Source: Flavobacteriaceae bacterium UBA5544 (GTDB taxonomy: Bacteria > Bacteroidota > Bacteroidia > Flavobacteriales > Flavobacteriaceae). From it: a stretch of DNA of 50,582 nucleotides. This document shows positions 1-8,163 of the stretch, one piece after another (the first letter of the stretch is position 1; each line of letters begins with the position of its first letter). Below the pieces are notes generated by a model. It saw only the letters and a program-made list of their open reading frames with translations, made no database searches and was not told where the DNA came from. Position numbers and translations under genes: made by a program. The stretch spans positions 1 to 50,582 of the forward strand of contig DINI01000035.1 of the NCBI GenBank assembly GCA_002426755.1, in the 5' to 3' direction.

Positions 1-509
1 ATAAACAAACGATTGTCTTCCGTATCGAAATCCATTTTGTAGATGATGCCTCTTGGCACCAACAAATAATCGCCGTATTTGAAATCTAGATTTCCGAGAT
101 GTGTGCGCAATTTTCCCGTTCCTTTGTGAATGAAAATCAACTCATCGGCATCGGTGTTTTTATAGAAATAATCTTCTGTGGACTTTTTAGGCGCTGCCAA
201 TATGATACTACAATCACTATTGGTCAATACTGTCTTTCTACTATCTAAATAGTCGTTTTCTGGTTTTACTTGAAATCCGCGAAAGCGATAGGATTGAATG
301 TGATTGGCTTTTGCAATCTTTGGCGCCACATTGTATTGTTTCTGTATTTTTTTGACCTGTGTGGGCCTTTGCTCATGGTACGAATTCGTGTACATTCCGT
401 CAAAACCAATCGTTCCAAATAACTGTTCAGAATACAGTGAACCATCCGGTTTACGGAATTGTGTATGTCGTTTGGGAGGTATATTCCCTAATTTATGATA
501 AAATGGCAT
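1..509 (-). CDS. hmgA: homogentisate 1,2-dioxygenase, N-terminal part (runs off the window)
   Basis: The first 169 codons are present, and the gene continues past the left edge. It starts with ATG at 509. The N-terminus MPFYHKLGNIPPKRHTQF, followed by a cupin-like stretch (DELIFIHKGTGKLRTHLGNL, then KYGDYLLVPRG), is what I know from Bacteroidota homogentisate dioxygenases. The enzyme opens the ring of homogentisate to maleylacetoacetate in tyrosine and phenylalanine breakdown, in the cytoplasm, using Fe(II). The iron ligands lie in the missing C-terminal part, so they cannot be checked. It is transcribed away from the patatin gene; the 178 bases up to that gene's stop codon hold its promoter, but I see only weak matches to the flavobacterial box there. 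Confidence 0.85.
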   Translation of the reverse strand, partial: MPFYHKLGNIPPKRHTQFRKPDGSLYSEQLFGTIGFDGMYTNSYHEQRPTQVKKIQKQYNVAPKIAKANHIQSYRFRGFQVKPENDYLDSRKTVLTNSDCSIILAAPKKSTEDYFYKNTDADELIFIHKGTGKLRTHLGNLDFKYGDYLLVPRGIIYKMDFDTEDNRLF

Positions 510-687
510 TTTTTTGATATTAAATATTAGACATATAAAGTTTCAAGTATATCAACCTCAAACTTTTTGCTCATATAAAGATACAATAATGCGTACTTAT
601 TCTGGATTTCTTTTGATAAGAAAATGAAGGTAGGATAGTAAATCGGTCCAGAAAGCTTCCATAAGAATACAAATATCGGTATTTTTT

Positions 688-2925
688 TCAAAACCAAAAA
701 CCCAGGTTAAAAAACCACAGGCTTCTCTTCAATTCTGGTGAGTAAGTGTATTTTGCTTCCAATGGCCCTAAAAATGTTTCAATACCATAGCCGACTGCAA
801 AACCACTGTAATCAATTTTTTTTATCCAACCTCCTGTGTCAAAAAGATTGTCTTCAACATTTGCAATATTGCCTGCCAAGGTAATGTGGTTTTTTTTGAA
901 AATCTCATAATCTAAAGTGAGTGTGGACTTTACAAAACTATTTCCTAATAAATCCACATAGTCATAACCGTAGAATGAAACAAAATTATTAATGAAATTG
1001 TTACCATAACCACCTAAAGCAAAATTTAATGATGAAGGTGATTTTTCTCCAATTCGAAATCCTCCTTGTGTGAGAATATTCACAGAAAAATTATTTAAAG
1101 GCATAAAAGCGTAACCTAGATCAGCTTTTGCTATTGAAAACGGTGTAAATTCCTGATTAAAATGTGATGCATACAAGTACCAGTGAAAATCGCCATTGAA
1201 ATAAAATCCTTCTTTAGGAAAATATCTATTGCTGTAAGTATCAAGTTTCAGGCTGCCAAACACACTTACATAATCAGTGTTTTCAAAAATAATAGCGCCA
1301 CTATTTTGAGTGGTATTCAAAGTTTCTGATTTAATTTTTAAGCGCTTGTGCTCAACCCCCAAACCCAATGCAAAATCCTTTCTAAAAAGTGTTTGGAGAT
1401 AAAACTGATTGGTCTGGTCTTGAATCTCAACTTCCAATTTGTTTAAACCTTGAATGGGCTCCTGTCCTTGGTCAACATACAGTTGAGCCGAGACGTTTTT
1501 TGAAAACTGATTAAATCTCGATCTTAGCCCAATACTCCAATAGAATCCCTTATCGATAAAATATTCAAAATTATAACGTACGTTATCCCCTAAAATCACA
1601 TCGAGCGAAATAACATCATTATCGATTAAAAATCTTTTTTTTGTGAGATTTACCAGTGCTGCGCTTTTATACAAATCGTCATAATGTAAACCCAATTTTA
1701 AAAAAGTCCTGATTTCATTTTCAATCAAATTTGCCTTCATGTCATACCCATTTCCATTTGGAGACTCATGAAACTCATATTGAAACGTATCAAAATTATT
1801 GGTTGCAACAATGTTATTGACCCCTCGATTAAAATCAATATAACTTACGGTCGTATTTGGTTTTAATTTCAGTTTTCCCAATAAATACGCTCTTGTGTAA
1901 CGTTTATTTCCAACAAAATTGATTTCATTGATTGTGATACTGTCTTGAACAAATTTTTTGCTTACAGGACTTCTGGAACTTTTAGTTTTTGGCAACAAAC
2001 TTAAATCGTGGAATTTCATTAAAGCAGCGTTCTCACCTGATTCGATAATTTTCTTGCCTTCACTGAATGAGATAACCGTGAAATTTGAAATGTCGGGCTT
2101 GATGTAAATGTCTGTTTTCTTTGCCTTCAATTTCATATCATTAATAGTCCTGTAATTATTGATTTGAAGTAAAATATCTGGGGCAGAATTTAAGTCCTTT
2201 CTATCCGATAAACCATCCTGAACGTCCACGCCAATAATGACATCCATGCCTTTTGCCCTGAGCTCGTCAATTGGGTAGTTGTTAGTTACGCCACCGTCTA
2301 TTAATATTTTATCGTCAATAAAAACAGGTTGAAACAACGATGGAAGAGCACCACTAGCAGCAACGGCCTGCGCCAAATTGCCACTATCAAGAATTACAGA
2401 TTCTCCAGTTTCAATATTTGTGGCCATACAAAAAAATGGAATCGGTAATTTTTTAAAATCATCTATTTCAGTTACGTGGAGTGTTAATTTTGATAGAAGA
2501 TTATAAACATTTTGACCTCTTGACAGTGCAGAAGGCAACGAAATCTTGAATTTTTCGAAGGGTAGTGTCACTCCATATTTTTCGGAATTATCGCGTTCAT
2601 AGAAAGTTTTGGCAGCTCGAGGAATGTTGTCATTAATCACATCATCAAAATCCAAGCTTTTAAAGATGGAGTCCAGTTGCTTGCCTGTATAACCTGAAGC
2701 GTAAAGCGACCCAATAATGGCACCCATACTAGTTCCTGCCACATAATCTACTTTAATATTTAAGCTGTCAAGAACCTTAAGCACGCCAATATGGGCAAAT
2801 CCCTTTGCGCCACCACCACTCAACACCAAACCGATTTTAGGCTCTTTTTGCAATGTTTTTTCCTGTGCTCTTGCAGAAAAACTGAAAAACAACAGTAGAA
2901 TGAGTATGTAGATGGCTTTTTTCAA
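688..2925 (-). CDS. patatin-like phospholipase with POTRA and outer-membrane barrel (PlpD-like)
   Basis: 745 residues. A signal peptide (about 1-20) is followed by a patatin domain with all catalytic parts: oxyanion GGGAKG at 37-42, nucleophile in GTSMG (Ser66) and catalytic DGG at 210-212. From about residue 335 a POTRA-like unit (ITINEINFVGNKRYTRAYLL) leads into a beta-barrel of the BamA/surface-antigen kind that ends in Phe, as outer-membrane proteins do. The order lipase-POTRA-barrel is that of type Vd (PlpD) proteins. It should hydrolyse phospholipid or another lipid ester at the outer membrane; the substrate is unknown. The start is TTG: no ATG lies in frame before residue 67, and the TTG gives an intact signal peptide. 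It begins 4 bases after uvrC and is surely co-transcribed with it. Confidence 0.85.
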   Translation of the reverse strand: MKKAIYILILLLFFSFSARAQEKTLQKEPKIGLVLSGGGAKGFAHIGVLKVLDSLNIKVDYVAGTSMGAIIGSLYASGYTGKQLDSIFKSLDFDDVINDNIPRAAKTFYERDNSEKYGVTLPFEKFKISLPSALSRGQNVYNLLSKLTLHVTEIDDFKKLPIPFFCMATNIETGESVILDSGNLAQAVAASGALPSLFQPVFIDDKILIDGGVTNNYPIDELRAKGMDVIIGVDVQDGLSDRKDLNSAPDILLQINNYRTINDMKLKAKKTDIYIKPDISNFTVISFSEGKKIIESGENAALMKFHDLSLLPKTKSSRSPVSKKFVQDSITINEINFVGNKRYTRAYLLGKLKLKPNTTVSYIDFNRGVNNIVATNNFDTFQYEFHESPNGNGYDMKANLIENEIRTFLKLGLHYDDLYKSAALVNLTKKRFLIDNDVISLDVILGDNVRYNFEYFIDKGFYWSIGLRSRFNQFSKNVSAQLYVDQGQEPIQGLNKLEVEIQDQTNQFYLQTLFRKDFALGLGVEHKRLKIKSETLNTTQNSGAIIFENTDYVSVFGSLKLDTYSNRYFPKEGFYFNGDFHWYLYASHFNQEFTPFSIAKADLGYAFMPLNNFSVNILTQGGFRIGEKSPSSLNFALGGYGNNFINNFVSFYGYDYVDLLGNSFVKSTLTLDYEIFKKNHITLAGNIANVEDNLFDTGGWIKKIDYSGFAVGYGIETFLGPLEAKYTYSPELKRSLWFFNLGFWF

Positions 2926-2929
2926 CGGT

Positions 2930-4720
2930 TTATTTTTTATAAAACTCTATTATTTTATTTGCCCTTGACGCTCCAATCACCGACTTTAACTCTTCAAACG
3001 ACGCTGTACTAATTCGCTTCACCGTTTTAAACTGTTTCATCAATTCAACAATGGTCTGCTCACCAATGCCAGAAATCGTTTCAAGTTCTGTGGTCAAAGC
3101 GCCTTTGCTTCGCCTATTTCTGTGATGTTCTATTCCGAAGCGATGCGCTTCATTACGCAATTGCTGTATGACTTTGAGCGTTTCGCTTTTTTTATCTAAA
3201 TATAAGGGAATTGGGTCATCTGGGTAAAATAATTCTTCCAAACGTTTTGCTATTCCGATGATTGCAATTTTTCCCCTTAAATTTAATTGTTCCAAACTTT
3301 TTAAAGCAGAAGATAATTGCCCTTTCCCACCATCTATAATGATTAATTGTGGTAACGATTGTTCTTCATCCAATAAACGCTTGTATCGTCTATAGACAAC
3401 TTCTTCCATAGAGGCAAAATCATCAGGACCTTCAACGGTCTTGATATTGAAATGTCTATAATCCTTTTTACTGGGTTTTCCATCTTTAAACACAACACAC
3501 GCAGCCACAGGATTTGTACCCTGAATGTTGGAGTTATCAAAACATTCAATGTGTCTAGGCTCTTCTTTCAAGCGCAAATCTGCTTTCATTTGAGCCATGA
3601 TTCGATTGACGTGTCGATCTGGGTCAATTATTTTTACTTGTTTTAACTGTTCAAGTCGGTAATATTTTGCATTTCGTTCCGATAATTCCAAAATACGCTT
3701 TTTATCCCCCAATTTTGGTACGCTTACTTTGACGTCTTCACCTAAATCTACTTCAAATGGCACATAAATTTCTTTGGATTTAGAATGAAAGCGTTGTCTT
3801 ATTTCTGTAATTGCCAACTGAAGCAGTTCGTCACACGTTTCATCAAGTTTCTTTTTAATTTCCATGGTATGCGAGCGAATTATCGAACCATAGGACAATT
3901 GTAAAAAGTTCACGTAGCCATAACTTTCATCAGAAACGATCGAAAAGACATCTACATTACTGATTTTAGGGTTGACAACTGTAGATTTGGCTTGGTAGTT
4001 TTCTAAAATGTCGATTTTTTCTTTAATTCTTTGTGCCTGTTCAAATTCCATGGCATCCGCAAAAACTTTCATCTGCCGCTTGAATTGATGCAAGGAATCT
4101 TTAAAATTTCCCTTTAGAATTTCTCGAATGGAAGCAATATTTTCATGATAATCATCTACCGATTGCAGACCCTCGCAAGGACCTTTGCAGTTGCCCAAAT
4201 GATATTCCAAACAAACTTTATACTTTCCAGATTCAATTTTATCTTCAGCCAAATCGTAATTACAGGTTCGGAGTTGGTACAGACCCTTTATCAAATCCAA
4301 CAGTGTATGGACCGTTTTCATGCTTGTATAGGGTCCAAAATATTCTGAACCATCCTTAAAAACTCTTCTTGTTGAAAACACTCTCGGAAACCGTTCATTT
4401 TTGATACAAATCCAAGGATAGGACTTGTCATCTTTGAGCATCACATTATAGCGTGGCTGGTATTTTTTTATAAGATTATTTTCGAGTAGAAGCGCATCTG
4501 TCTCTGTTTCAACCACGATATGTTTGATGGTTACGATTTTTTTGACAAGGACCTTCGTTTTGCCGTAATCGTGGTTTTTATTGAAGTATGAACCGACCCT
4601 TTTTTTTAAATCTTTAGCCTTACCAACGTACAAAATCTTACCATTTGCATCAAAATACTGATACACGCCAGGTTGATGTGGCAGGGTTTGCAATTGAATT
4701 TCTAAAGTAGGCTGACTCAT
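2930..4720 (-). CDS. uvrC: excinuclease ABC subunit C
   Basis: 596 residues, normal for UvrC. The N-terminal GIY-YIG nuclease (HQPGVYQYFDANGKILYVGK, residues about 15-34) makes the 3' incision; a UVR helical-hairpin segment follows near residue 220; the RNase H-like nuclease that makes the 5' incision holds ECFDNSNIQGT and IIIDGGKGQL; the end carries helix-hairpin-helix motifs (ETISGIGEQTIVELMKQF). It acts with UvrA-UvrB in nucleotide excision repair in the cytoplasm. ATG start at 4720. It is the first gene of a two-gene unit with the patatin-barrel protein, an arrangement without obvious functional logic. A TAnnTTTG match sits almost on the start codon. Confidence 0.97.
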   Translation of the reverse strand: MSQPTLEIQLQTLPHQPGVYQYFDANGKILYVGKAKDLKKRVGSYFNKNHDYGKTKVLVKKIVTIKHIVVETETDALLLENNLIKKYQPRYNVMLKDDKSYPWICIKNERFPRVFSTRRVFKDGSEYFGPYTSMKTVHTLLDLIKGLYQLRTCNYDLAEDKIESGKYKVCLEYHLGNCKGPCEGLQSVDDYHENIASIREILKGNFKDSLHQFKRQMKVFADAMEFEQAQRIKEKIDILENYQAKSTVVNPKISNVDVFSIVSDESYGYVNFLQLSYGSIIRSHTMEIKKKLDETCDELLQLAITEIRQRFHSKSKEIYVPFEVDLGEDVKVSVPKLGDKKRILELSERNAKYYRLEQLKQVKIIDPDRHVNRIMAQMKADLRLKEEPRHIECFDNSNIQGTNPVAACVVFKDGKPSKKDYRHFNIKTVEGPDDFASMEEVVYRRYKRLLDEEQSLPQLIIIDGGKGQLSSALKSLEQLNLRGKIAIIGIAKRLEELFYPDDPIPLYLDKKSETLKVIQQLRNEAHRFGIEHHRNRRSKGALTTELETISGIGEQTIVELMKQFKTVKRISTASFEELKSVIGASRANKIIEFYKK

Positions 4721-4724
4721 TTCT

Positions 4725-4732
4725 CAAAGATA
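4725..4732 (-). promoter_or_regulatory. possible -7 box for uvrC
   Basis: Reading the minus strand this is TATCTTTG, a full match to the TAnnTTTG box. A TTG lies 24 bases upstream (4757-4759), just outside the usual 17-23 spacing. Transcription would start about at the ATG (4720), giving a leaderless message, so either the spacing is unusual or the match is chance. Confidence 0.3.
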
Positions 4733-4863
4733 CCATTTCTACAAAAACATTTACATCAAATTATCGCCTTTGTAGTTAAATAATCTTTGCCCATTTACTA
4801 AAAAACACCACAACAATTCCATTTCTTTTTTCATACCTTGCAACTTCAACAATAGATTTTAGA

Positions 4864-5289
4864 ATGCCCAAAAAAGTTATCGGTCGAATAGATAAAGCGG
4901 ACTTCCCCACGCTTGATTTGTTTGATATTGACATAAAAATTGATACTGGTGCTTATACATCATCCATTCATTGCCATAAAGTTATTGTTGTAGATGATGT
5001 ATTGGTTTGTTTATTTTATGATGAAGGTCATCCCCATTATAACGGAAAGGAAATCAAGTTTAAAGAGTTTTCCACTGCAAAAGTAAAGAGTAGCAATGGT
5101 ATTGTCCAGAAAAGGTATAAAGTGAAAACATCTATTCTTTTATTTAATAAAAAATATAAGATTTCATTGACCTTGAGTACGCGCAATGACATGAAGTATC
5201 CGATTCTTATCGGGCGCAAATTTTTATCTAATAAGTTTATTGTTGATGTAACTCAAAAAAACATATCCCATAACAAAAAGAATAAATGA
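4864..5289 (+). CDS. retropepsin-like (RimB / ATP-dependent zinc protease family) protein
   Basis: 141 residues. The family signature is IDTGAYTSSIH (Asp27-Thr-Gly-Ala30), the aspartic-protease DTGA motif, followed near the end by YPILIGRKFL, the second half of the retropepsin-like fold. Databases often call this family 'putative ATP-dependent zinc protease', a name with little support. In Pseudomonas the relative RimB trims glutamates that RimK adds to ribosomal protein S6; this is the natural guess here because the stop codon overlaps the rimK start by four bases (ATGA). Cytoplasmic, with no signal peptide. The Lys/Asn-rich tail (residues about 131-141) looks dispensable. Certain as a family, inferred as a function. 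Confidence 0.8.
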   Translation: MPKKVIGRIDKADFPTLDLFDIDIKIDTGAYTSSIHCHKVIVVDDVLVCLFYDEGHPHYNGKEIKFKEFSTAKVKSSNGIVQKRYKVKTSILLFNKKYKISLTLSTRNDMKYPILIGRKFLSNKFIVDVTQKNISHNKKNK

Positions 5290-6158
5290 ACATAGTCATA
5301 TTATCCCGTAATCCTCATTTATATTCCACACAACGACTTGTTGAAGCAGCTAGACAGCGCAAACATACGGTTGAAGTGATTGATCCACTGAAGTGTGAAA
5401 TTATTATTGAGAAAAAAAACCCGGCAGTACTCTATAAAGGAAAACCATTGGAAAACGTCGACGCCATCATTCCAAGAATTGGAGCTTCAGTGACGTTCTA
5501 TGGAACCGCCGTGGTTAGACAATTTGAAATGATGAAAGTGTTTTCGGTTGTAGAATCTCAAGCCTTGGTAAGATCAAGAGATAAATTAAGAAGTTTACAG
5601 GTACTGTCTAGAGCTGGACTTGGAATGCCCAAAACTGTTTTTTCCAATTACACTAAAGATGTTGCCGAAGTTATAGAATACGTTGGTGGCGCGCCTTTGG
5701 TTATTAAACTGCTTGAAGGCACTCAAGGTTTGGGAGTGGTGCTTGCAGAGACCAAGAATGCTGCCGAATCGGTTTTGGAAGCTTTCAATGGTTTACAAGC
5801 GCGGGTGATTGTGCAAGAATTTATCAAGGAAGCAAAAGGTGCGGACATCAGGGCGTTTATTGTTGATGGAAATGTGGTGGGAGCCATGAAACGACAAGGT
5901 AAAGAAGGAGAGTTCCGTTCCAATCTGCATCGTGGCGGAAGTGCAGAAATTATCCAACTAACGGACGAAGAAGAAAATGCTGCTTTAAAAGCTGCAAAAG
6001 CACTTGGTCTAGGCGTTTGTGGCGTCGATATGTTGCAATCGGCCCGTGGACCATTGATTTTGGAAGTAAACTCATCTCCGGGATTGGAAGGTATTGAGGC
6101 TGCAACCAAGAAAGATATAGCAAAAAGCATCATCCGATTTATTGAGCGTAACGTTTAA
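5286..6158 (+). CDS. rimK: RimK-type ATP-grasp glutamate ligase (ribosomal protein S6 modification)
   Basis: 290 residues, close to E. coli RimK (300). The ATP-grasp features are in order: VDAIIPRIGASVTFYG, the RSRDKLRSLQVLSRAGLGMP segment (about 97-116), the ATP-binding lysine loop VIKLLEGTQGLGVVLA, and the Mg-binding LILEVNSSPGLEGIE near residue 260. RimK adds glutamates to the C-terminus of ribosomal protein S6 in E. coli. Start at ATG 5286, overlapping the retropepsin-like gene by 4 bases, so translation is probably coupled. The next gene encodes a zinc hydrolase of the AstE/aspartoacylase group 7 bases later. I cannot see this organism's rpsF, so the acceptor is inferred. Confidence 0.92.
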   Translation: MNIVILSRNPHLYSTQRLVEAARQRKHTVEVIDPLKCEIIIEKKNPAVLYKGKPLENVDAIIPRIGASVTFYGTAVVRQFEMMKVFSVVESQALVRSRDKLRSLQVLSRAGLGMPKTVFSNYTKDVAEVIEYVGGAPLVIKLLEGTQGLGVVLAETKNAAESVLEAFNGLQARVIVQEFIKEAKGADIRAFIVDGNVVGAMKRQGKEGEFRSNLHRGGSAEIIQLTDEEENAALKAAKALGLGVCGVDMLQSARGPLILEVNSSPGLEGIEAATKKDIAKSIIRFIERNV

Positions 6159-6165
6159 AAAATTT

Positions 6166-7140
6166 ATGACTTCAGAGTACAAAGATATTATTACAATTTT
6201 AGGTCAAGAAATACCTTTGGGAACATCAACCGAAATCAATTTTAATATTGCCAAACTTCACACAGCAACTAAAATTGAAGTCCCAGTAATTGTTGAGCGT
6301 GCAAAAAAGCCGGGCCCAACGCTTCTGTTTTCAGCAGGAATTCATGGAGATGAAATCAACGGTGTAGATATTGTACGCCAAATCATTGCTCGAAAAATCA
6401 ACAAGCCAAAACGTGGCACCATTATTTGTATGCCCATCATCAATATCTTTGGATTCCTCAACAGTAAGCGTGCTTTCCCAGATGGTCGTGACCTAAACCG
6501 TGTATTCCCCGGGTTTCCGAACGGTTCTTTGGCAAGCCGAGTAGCCTACAGATTGGTCAATGAAATTATTCCCGATGTAGATTTAGTGATTGACTTCCAT
6601 ACCGGAGGCGCCAGTCGGTTTAATGCTGCACAAGTAAGGATTGTAAGGGAAGAGCCAGAACTGGAAGAGCTTGCCAGTGTCTTTGGCTCTCCTTTTGTTT
6701 TGTATTCCAACCATATTGCAAAATCCTTTAGAAGTGCCTGTTTTAATTTGGGCAAACCCATTCTTTTGTTTGAGGGTGGTAAATCGTTTTATGTGGACAA
6801 TAATATATCAAAAATTGGTGTAGAAGGTGCAAAACGGATTTTAGCACATTATGATATGCTCAATTCTAAATTTAAAGCAAGCCCTCCAAAAATGACTTCT
6901 GTTTTTGTGGAAGAGAGCAAGTGGTTGCGCGCCAAACAATCAGGTATGTTTAAGGCTTTGGTGCCCGTTAATACCCATGTAAAATGTGATGACGTTTTAG
7001 GTCAGATTACCGACCCTTACGGGAAAGTGTATCATGAAGTGAAATCGCCAATTGACGGCTATATAATCAATGTAAATGAAGCGTCCCTGGTTTATCAAGG
7101 TGATGCATTGTTTCATGTGACGACGAGGGTTAAAAGTTGA
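6166..7140 (+). CDS. succinylglutamate desuccinylase / aspartoacylase family zinc hydrolase
   Basis: 324 residues from the ATG at 6166, which I prefer to the in-frame TTG at 6142 because that lies inside rimK and adds nothing conserved. The M14-type zinc site is clear: SAGIHGDE (His60, Glu63) and DFHTGG (His145), with the arginine-rich GRDLNRVFPG loop between. The last ~90 residues form a small beta-rich, lipoyl-like appendix (PVNTHVKCDDVLGQITDPYG). Known members remove acyl groups from amino acids (AstE, aspartoacylase); it is not next to arginine catabolism genes. Placement directly after rimK suggests it acts on glutamyl conjugates or modified S6, which is inference. Cytoplasmic. Confidence 0.85.
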   Translation: MTSEYKDIITILGQEIPLGTSTEINFNIAKLHTATKIEVPVIVERAKKPGPTLLFSAGIHGDEINGVDIVRQIIARKINKPKRGTIICMPIINIFGFLNSKRAFPDGRDLNRVFPGFPNGSLASRVAYRLVNEIIPDVDLVIDFHTGGASRFNAAQVRIVREEPELEELASVFGSPFVLYSNHIAKSFRSACFNLGKPILLFEGGKSFYVDNNISKIGVEGAKRILAHYDMLNSKFKASPPKMTSVFVEESKWLRAKQSGMFKALVPVNTHVKCDDVLGQITDPYGKVYHEVKSPIDGYIINVNEASLVYQGDALFHVTTRVKS

Positions 7141-7150
7141 TTTTTTAGAA

Positions 7151-7714
7151 ATGACCAAATCGGAATTAAGACTTTTTTACAAAAAACGGCGTGCTGAACT
7201 TTCTGAAGAATTTATCGAAGTTGAAAGTCTCGCCATTGCCAATCAATTATTGAAATTGGACATTTGGAGTCATTCCTTCTATCATATTTTTTTAAGCATT
7301 ACGGAACATAAAGAAATCAACACTGATTATGTTATGAATATTTTAGCGGGAAAGGACAAAAATATGGTCATCTCCAAAACAGATTTTGAGTCTGTTGAAA
7401 TGACTCATTATCTGTTAACTGACAATACTATGATTAGGAAAAACAGTCACAATATTCCCGAGCCTATGGATGGCATTGAGATTGTTTCCGAGAAAATAGA
7501 AGTGGTTTTTGTGCCACTTTTAGCCTATGATAAACAAGGTCACAGAATTGGTTATGGCAAAGGGTTTTATGATAAATTTCTTTCCAAATGTAAACCCGAT
7601 ACGCTTAAAATCGGTCTCTCCTTTTTTGAAGCTGAAGAAAAAATTGAAGGTATTTTTGATAGCGATGTGGCTTTGGATTATTGTGTCACTCCTAAAACAA
7701 TTTACAGGTTCTAA
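7151..7714 (+). CDS. 5-formyltetrahydrofolate cyclo-ligase
   Basis: 187 residues, the usual size of methenyltetrahydrofolate synthetase (YgfA/FthC, EC 6.3.3.2). The hallmark GYGKGFYD lies at 134-141, preceded by VVFVPLLAYDKQGHRIG, and the N-terminal KKRRAELS helix fits the family. It uses ATP to turn 5-formyl-THF into 5,10-methenyl-THF, returning a storage or inhibitory folate to the one-carbon pool. Last gene of the plus-strand cluster that begins at 4864, starting 10 bases after the zinc hydrolase. Its stop codon (7712-7714) abuts the stop codon of the convergent deaminase gene with no base between; I see no terminator there. Confidence 0.92.
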   Translation: MTKSELRLFYKKRRAELSEEFIEVESLAIANQLLKLDIWSHSFYHIFLSITEHKEINTDYVMNILAGKDKNMVISKTDFESVEMTHYLLTDNTMIRKNSHNIPEPMDGIEIVSEKIEVVFVPLLAYDKQGHRIGYGKGFYDKFLSKCKPDTLKIGLSFFEAEEKIEGIFDSDVALDYCVTPKTIYRF

Positions 7715-8158
7715 CTATTCCCCAATATCTTCATTCCAAATTTGTGGCTGTGCTTTTATAAAGTCGTTCATCATTTGTTTGCAAATATCATTATCCAAAA
7801 TCATCACCTCAACACCTTTGGATTTCAATAAATCCTCCTCGCCCATAAAGGTTTTGTTTTCGCCAATGATGACTTTTGGAATCCCATATAAAAGAATAGC
7901 TCCAGTACACATTGAACAAGGAGAAAGCGTTGTATAAATCTCGCATTCGCTGTAAAAACTTGCCGGTTTTCGACCAGAATTTTCAAGTGCATCCATTTCT
8001 CCATGCAAAATAGCACTCCCTTTTTGGACTCTTCGGTTGTGCCCTCTACCAACTATTTTTCCTTTATGTACCAAAACAGAACCTATAGGAATACCTCCTT
8101 CAGTCAATCCTTTTTGGGCTTCAATGATTGCCTCTTCTAAAAATTTATTTGTGGACAT
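7715..8158 (-). CDS. cytosine deaminase of the fungal (yeast FCY1) type
   Basis: 147 residues. A zinc-dependent deaminase with HGE (His52, Glu54) and PCSMC (Cys81, Cys84). It resembles yeast cytosine deaminase far beyond the catalytic motifs: EGGIPIG, GRGHNRRVQKGSAILHGE, YTTLSPCSMCTGAI, YGIPKVIIGEN, and the end PQIWNEDIGE, where yeast has PQDWFEDIGE. Residues that line the yeast pyrimidine pocket (Asn51, Phe114, Trp152, Asp155) have equivalents Asn41, Phe104, Trp141 and Asp144. It should therefore turn cytosine into uracil (EC 3.5.4.1) rather than edit tRNA like TadA or deaminate guanine; automatic annotation would say only 'nucleoside deaminase'. It follows lspA by 5 bases. The comparison is from memory, not a search. 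Confidence 0.85.
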   Translation of the reverse strand: MSTNKFLEEAIIEAQKGLTEGGIPIGSVLVHKGKIVGRGHNRRVQKGSAILHGEMDALENSGRKPASFYSECEIYTTLSPCSMCTGAILLYGIPKVIIGENKTFMGEEDLLKSKGVEVMILDNDICKQMMNDFIKAQPQIWNEDIGE

Positions 8159-8163
8159 AAGGT

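Noticed and set aside
304..498. A small plus-strand protein at the left edge
   Set aside because: It is antisense to the N-terminal coding part of homogentisate dioxygenase, whose frame is clearly conserved.
5723..6133. A 136-codon open frame on the minus strand inside rimK
   Set aside because: It lies wholly within an obvious ATP-grasp gene, and its Ser/Pro/Ala-rich translation resembles no protein; it is a shadow of rimK codon use.
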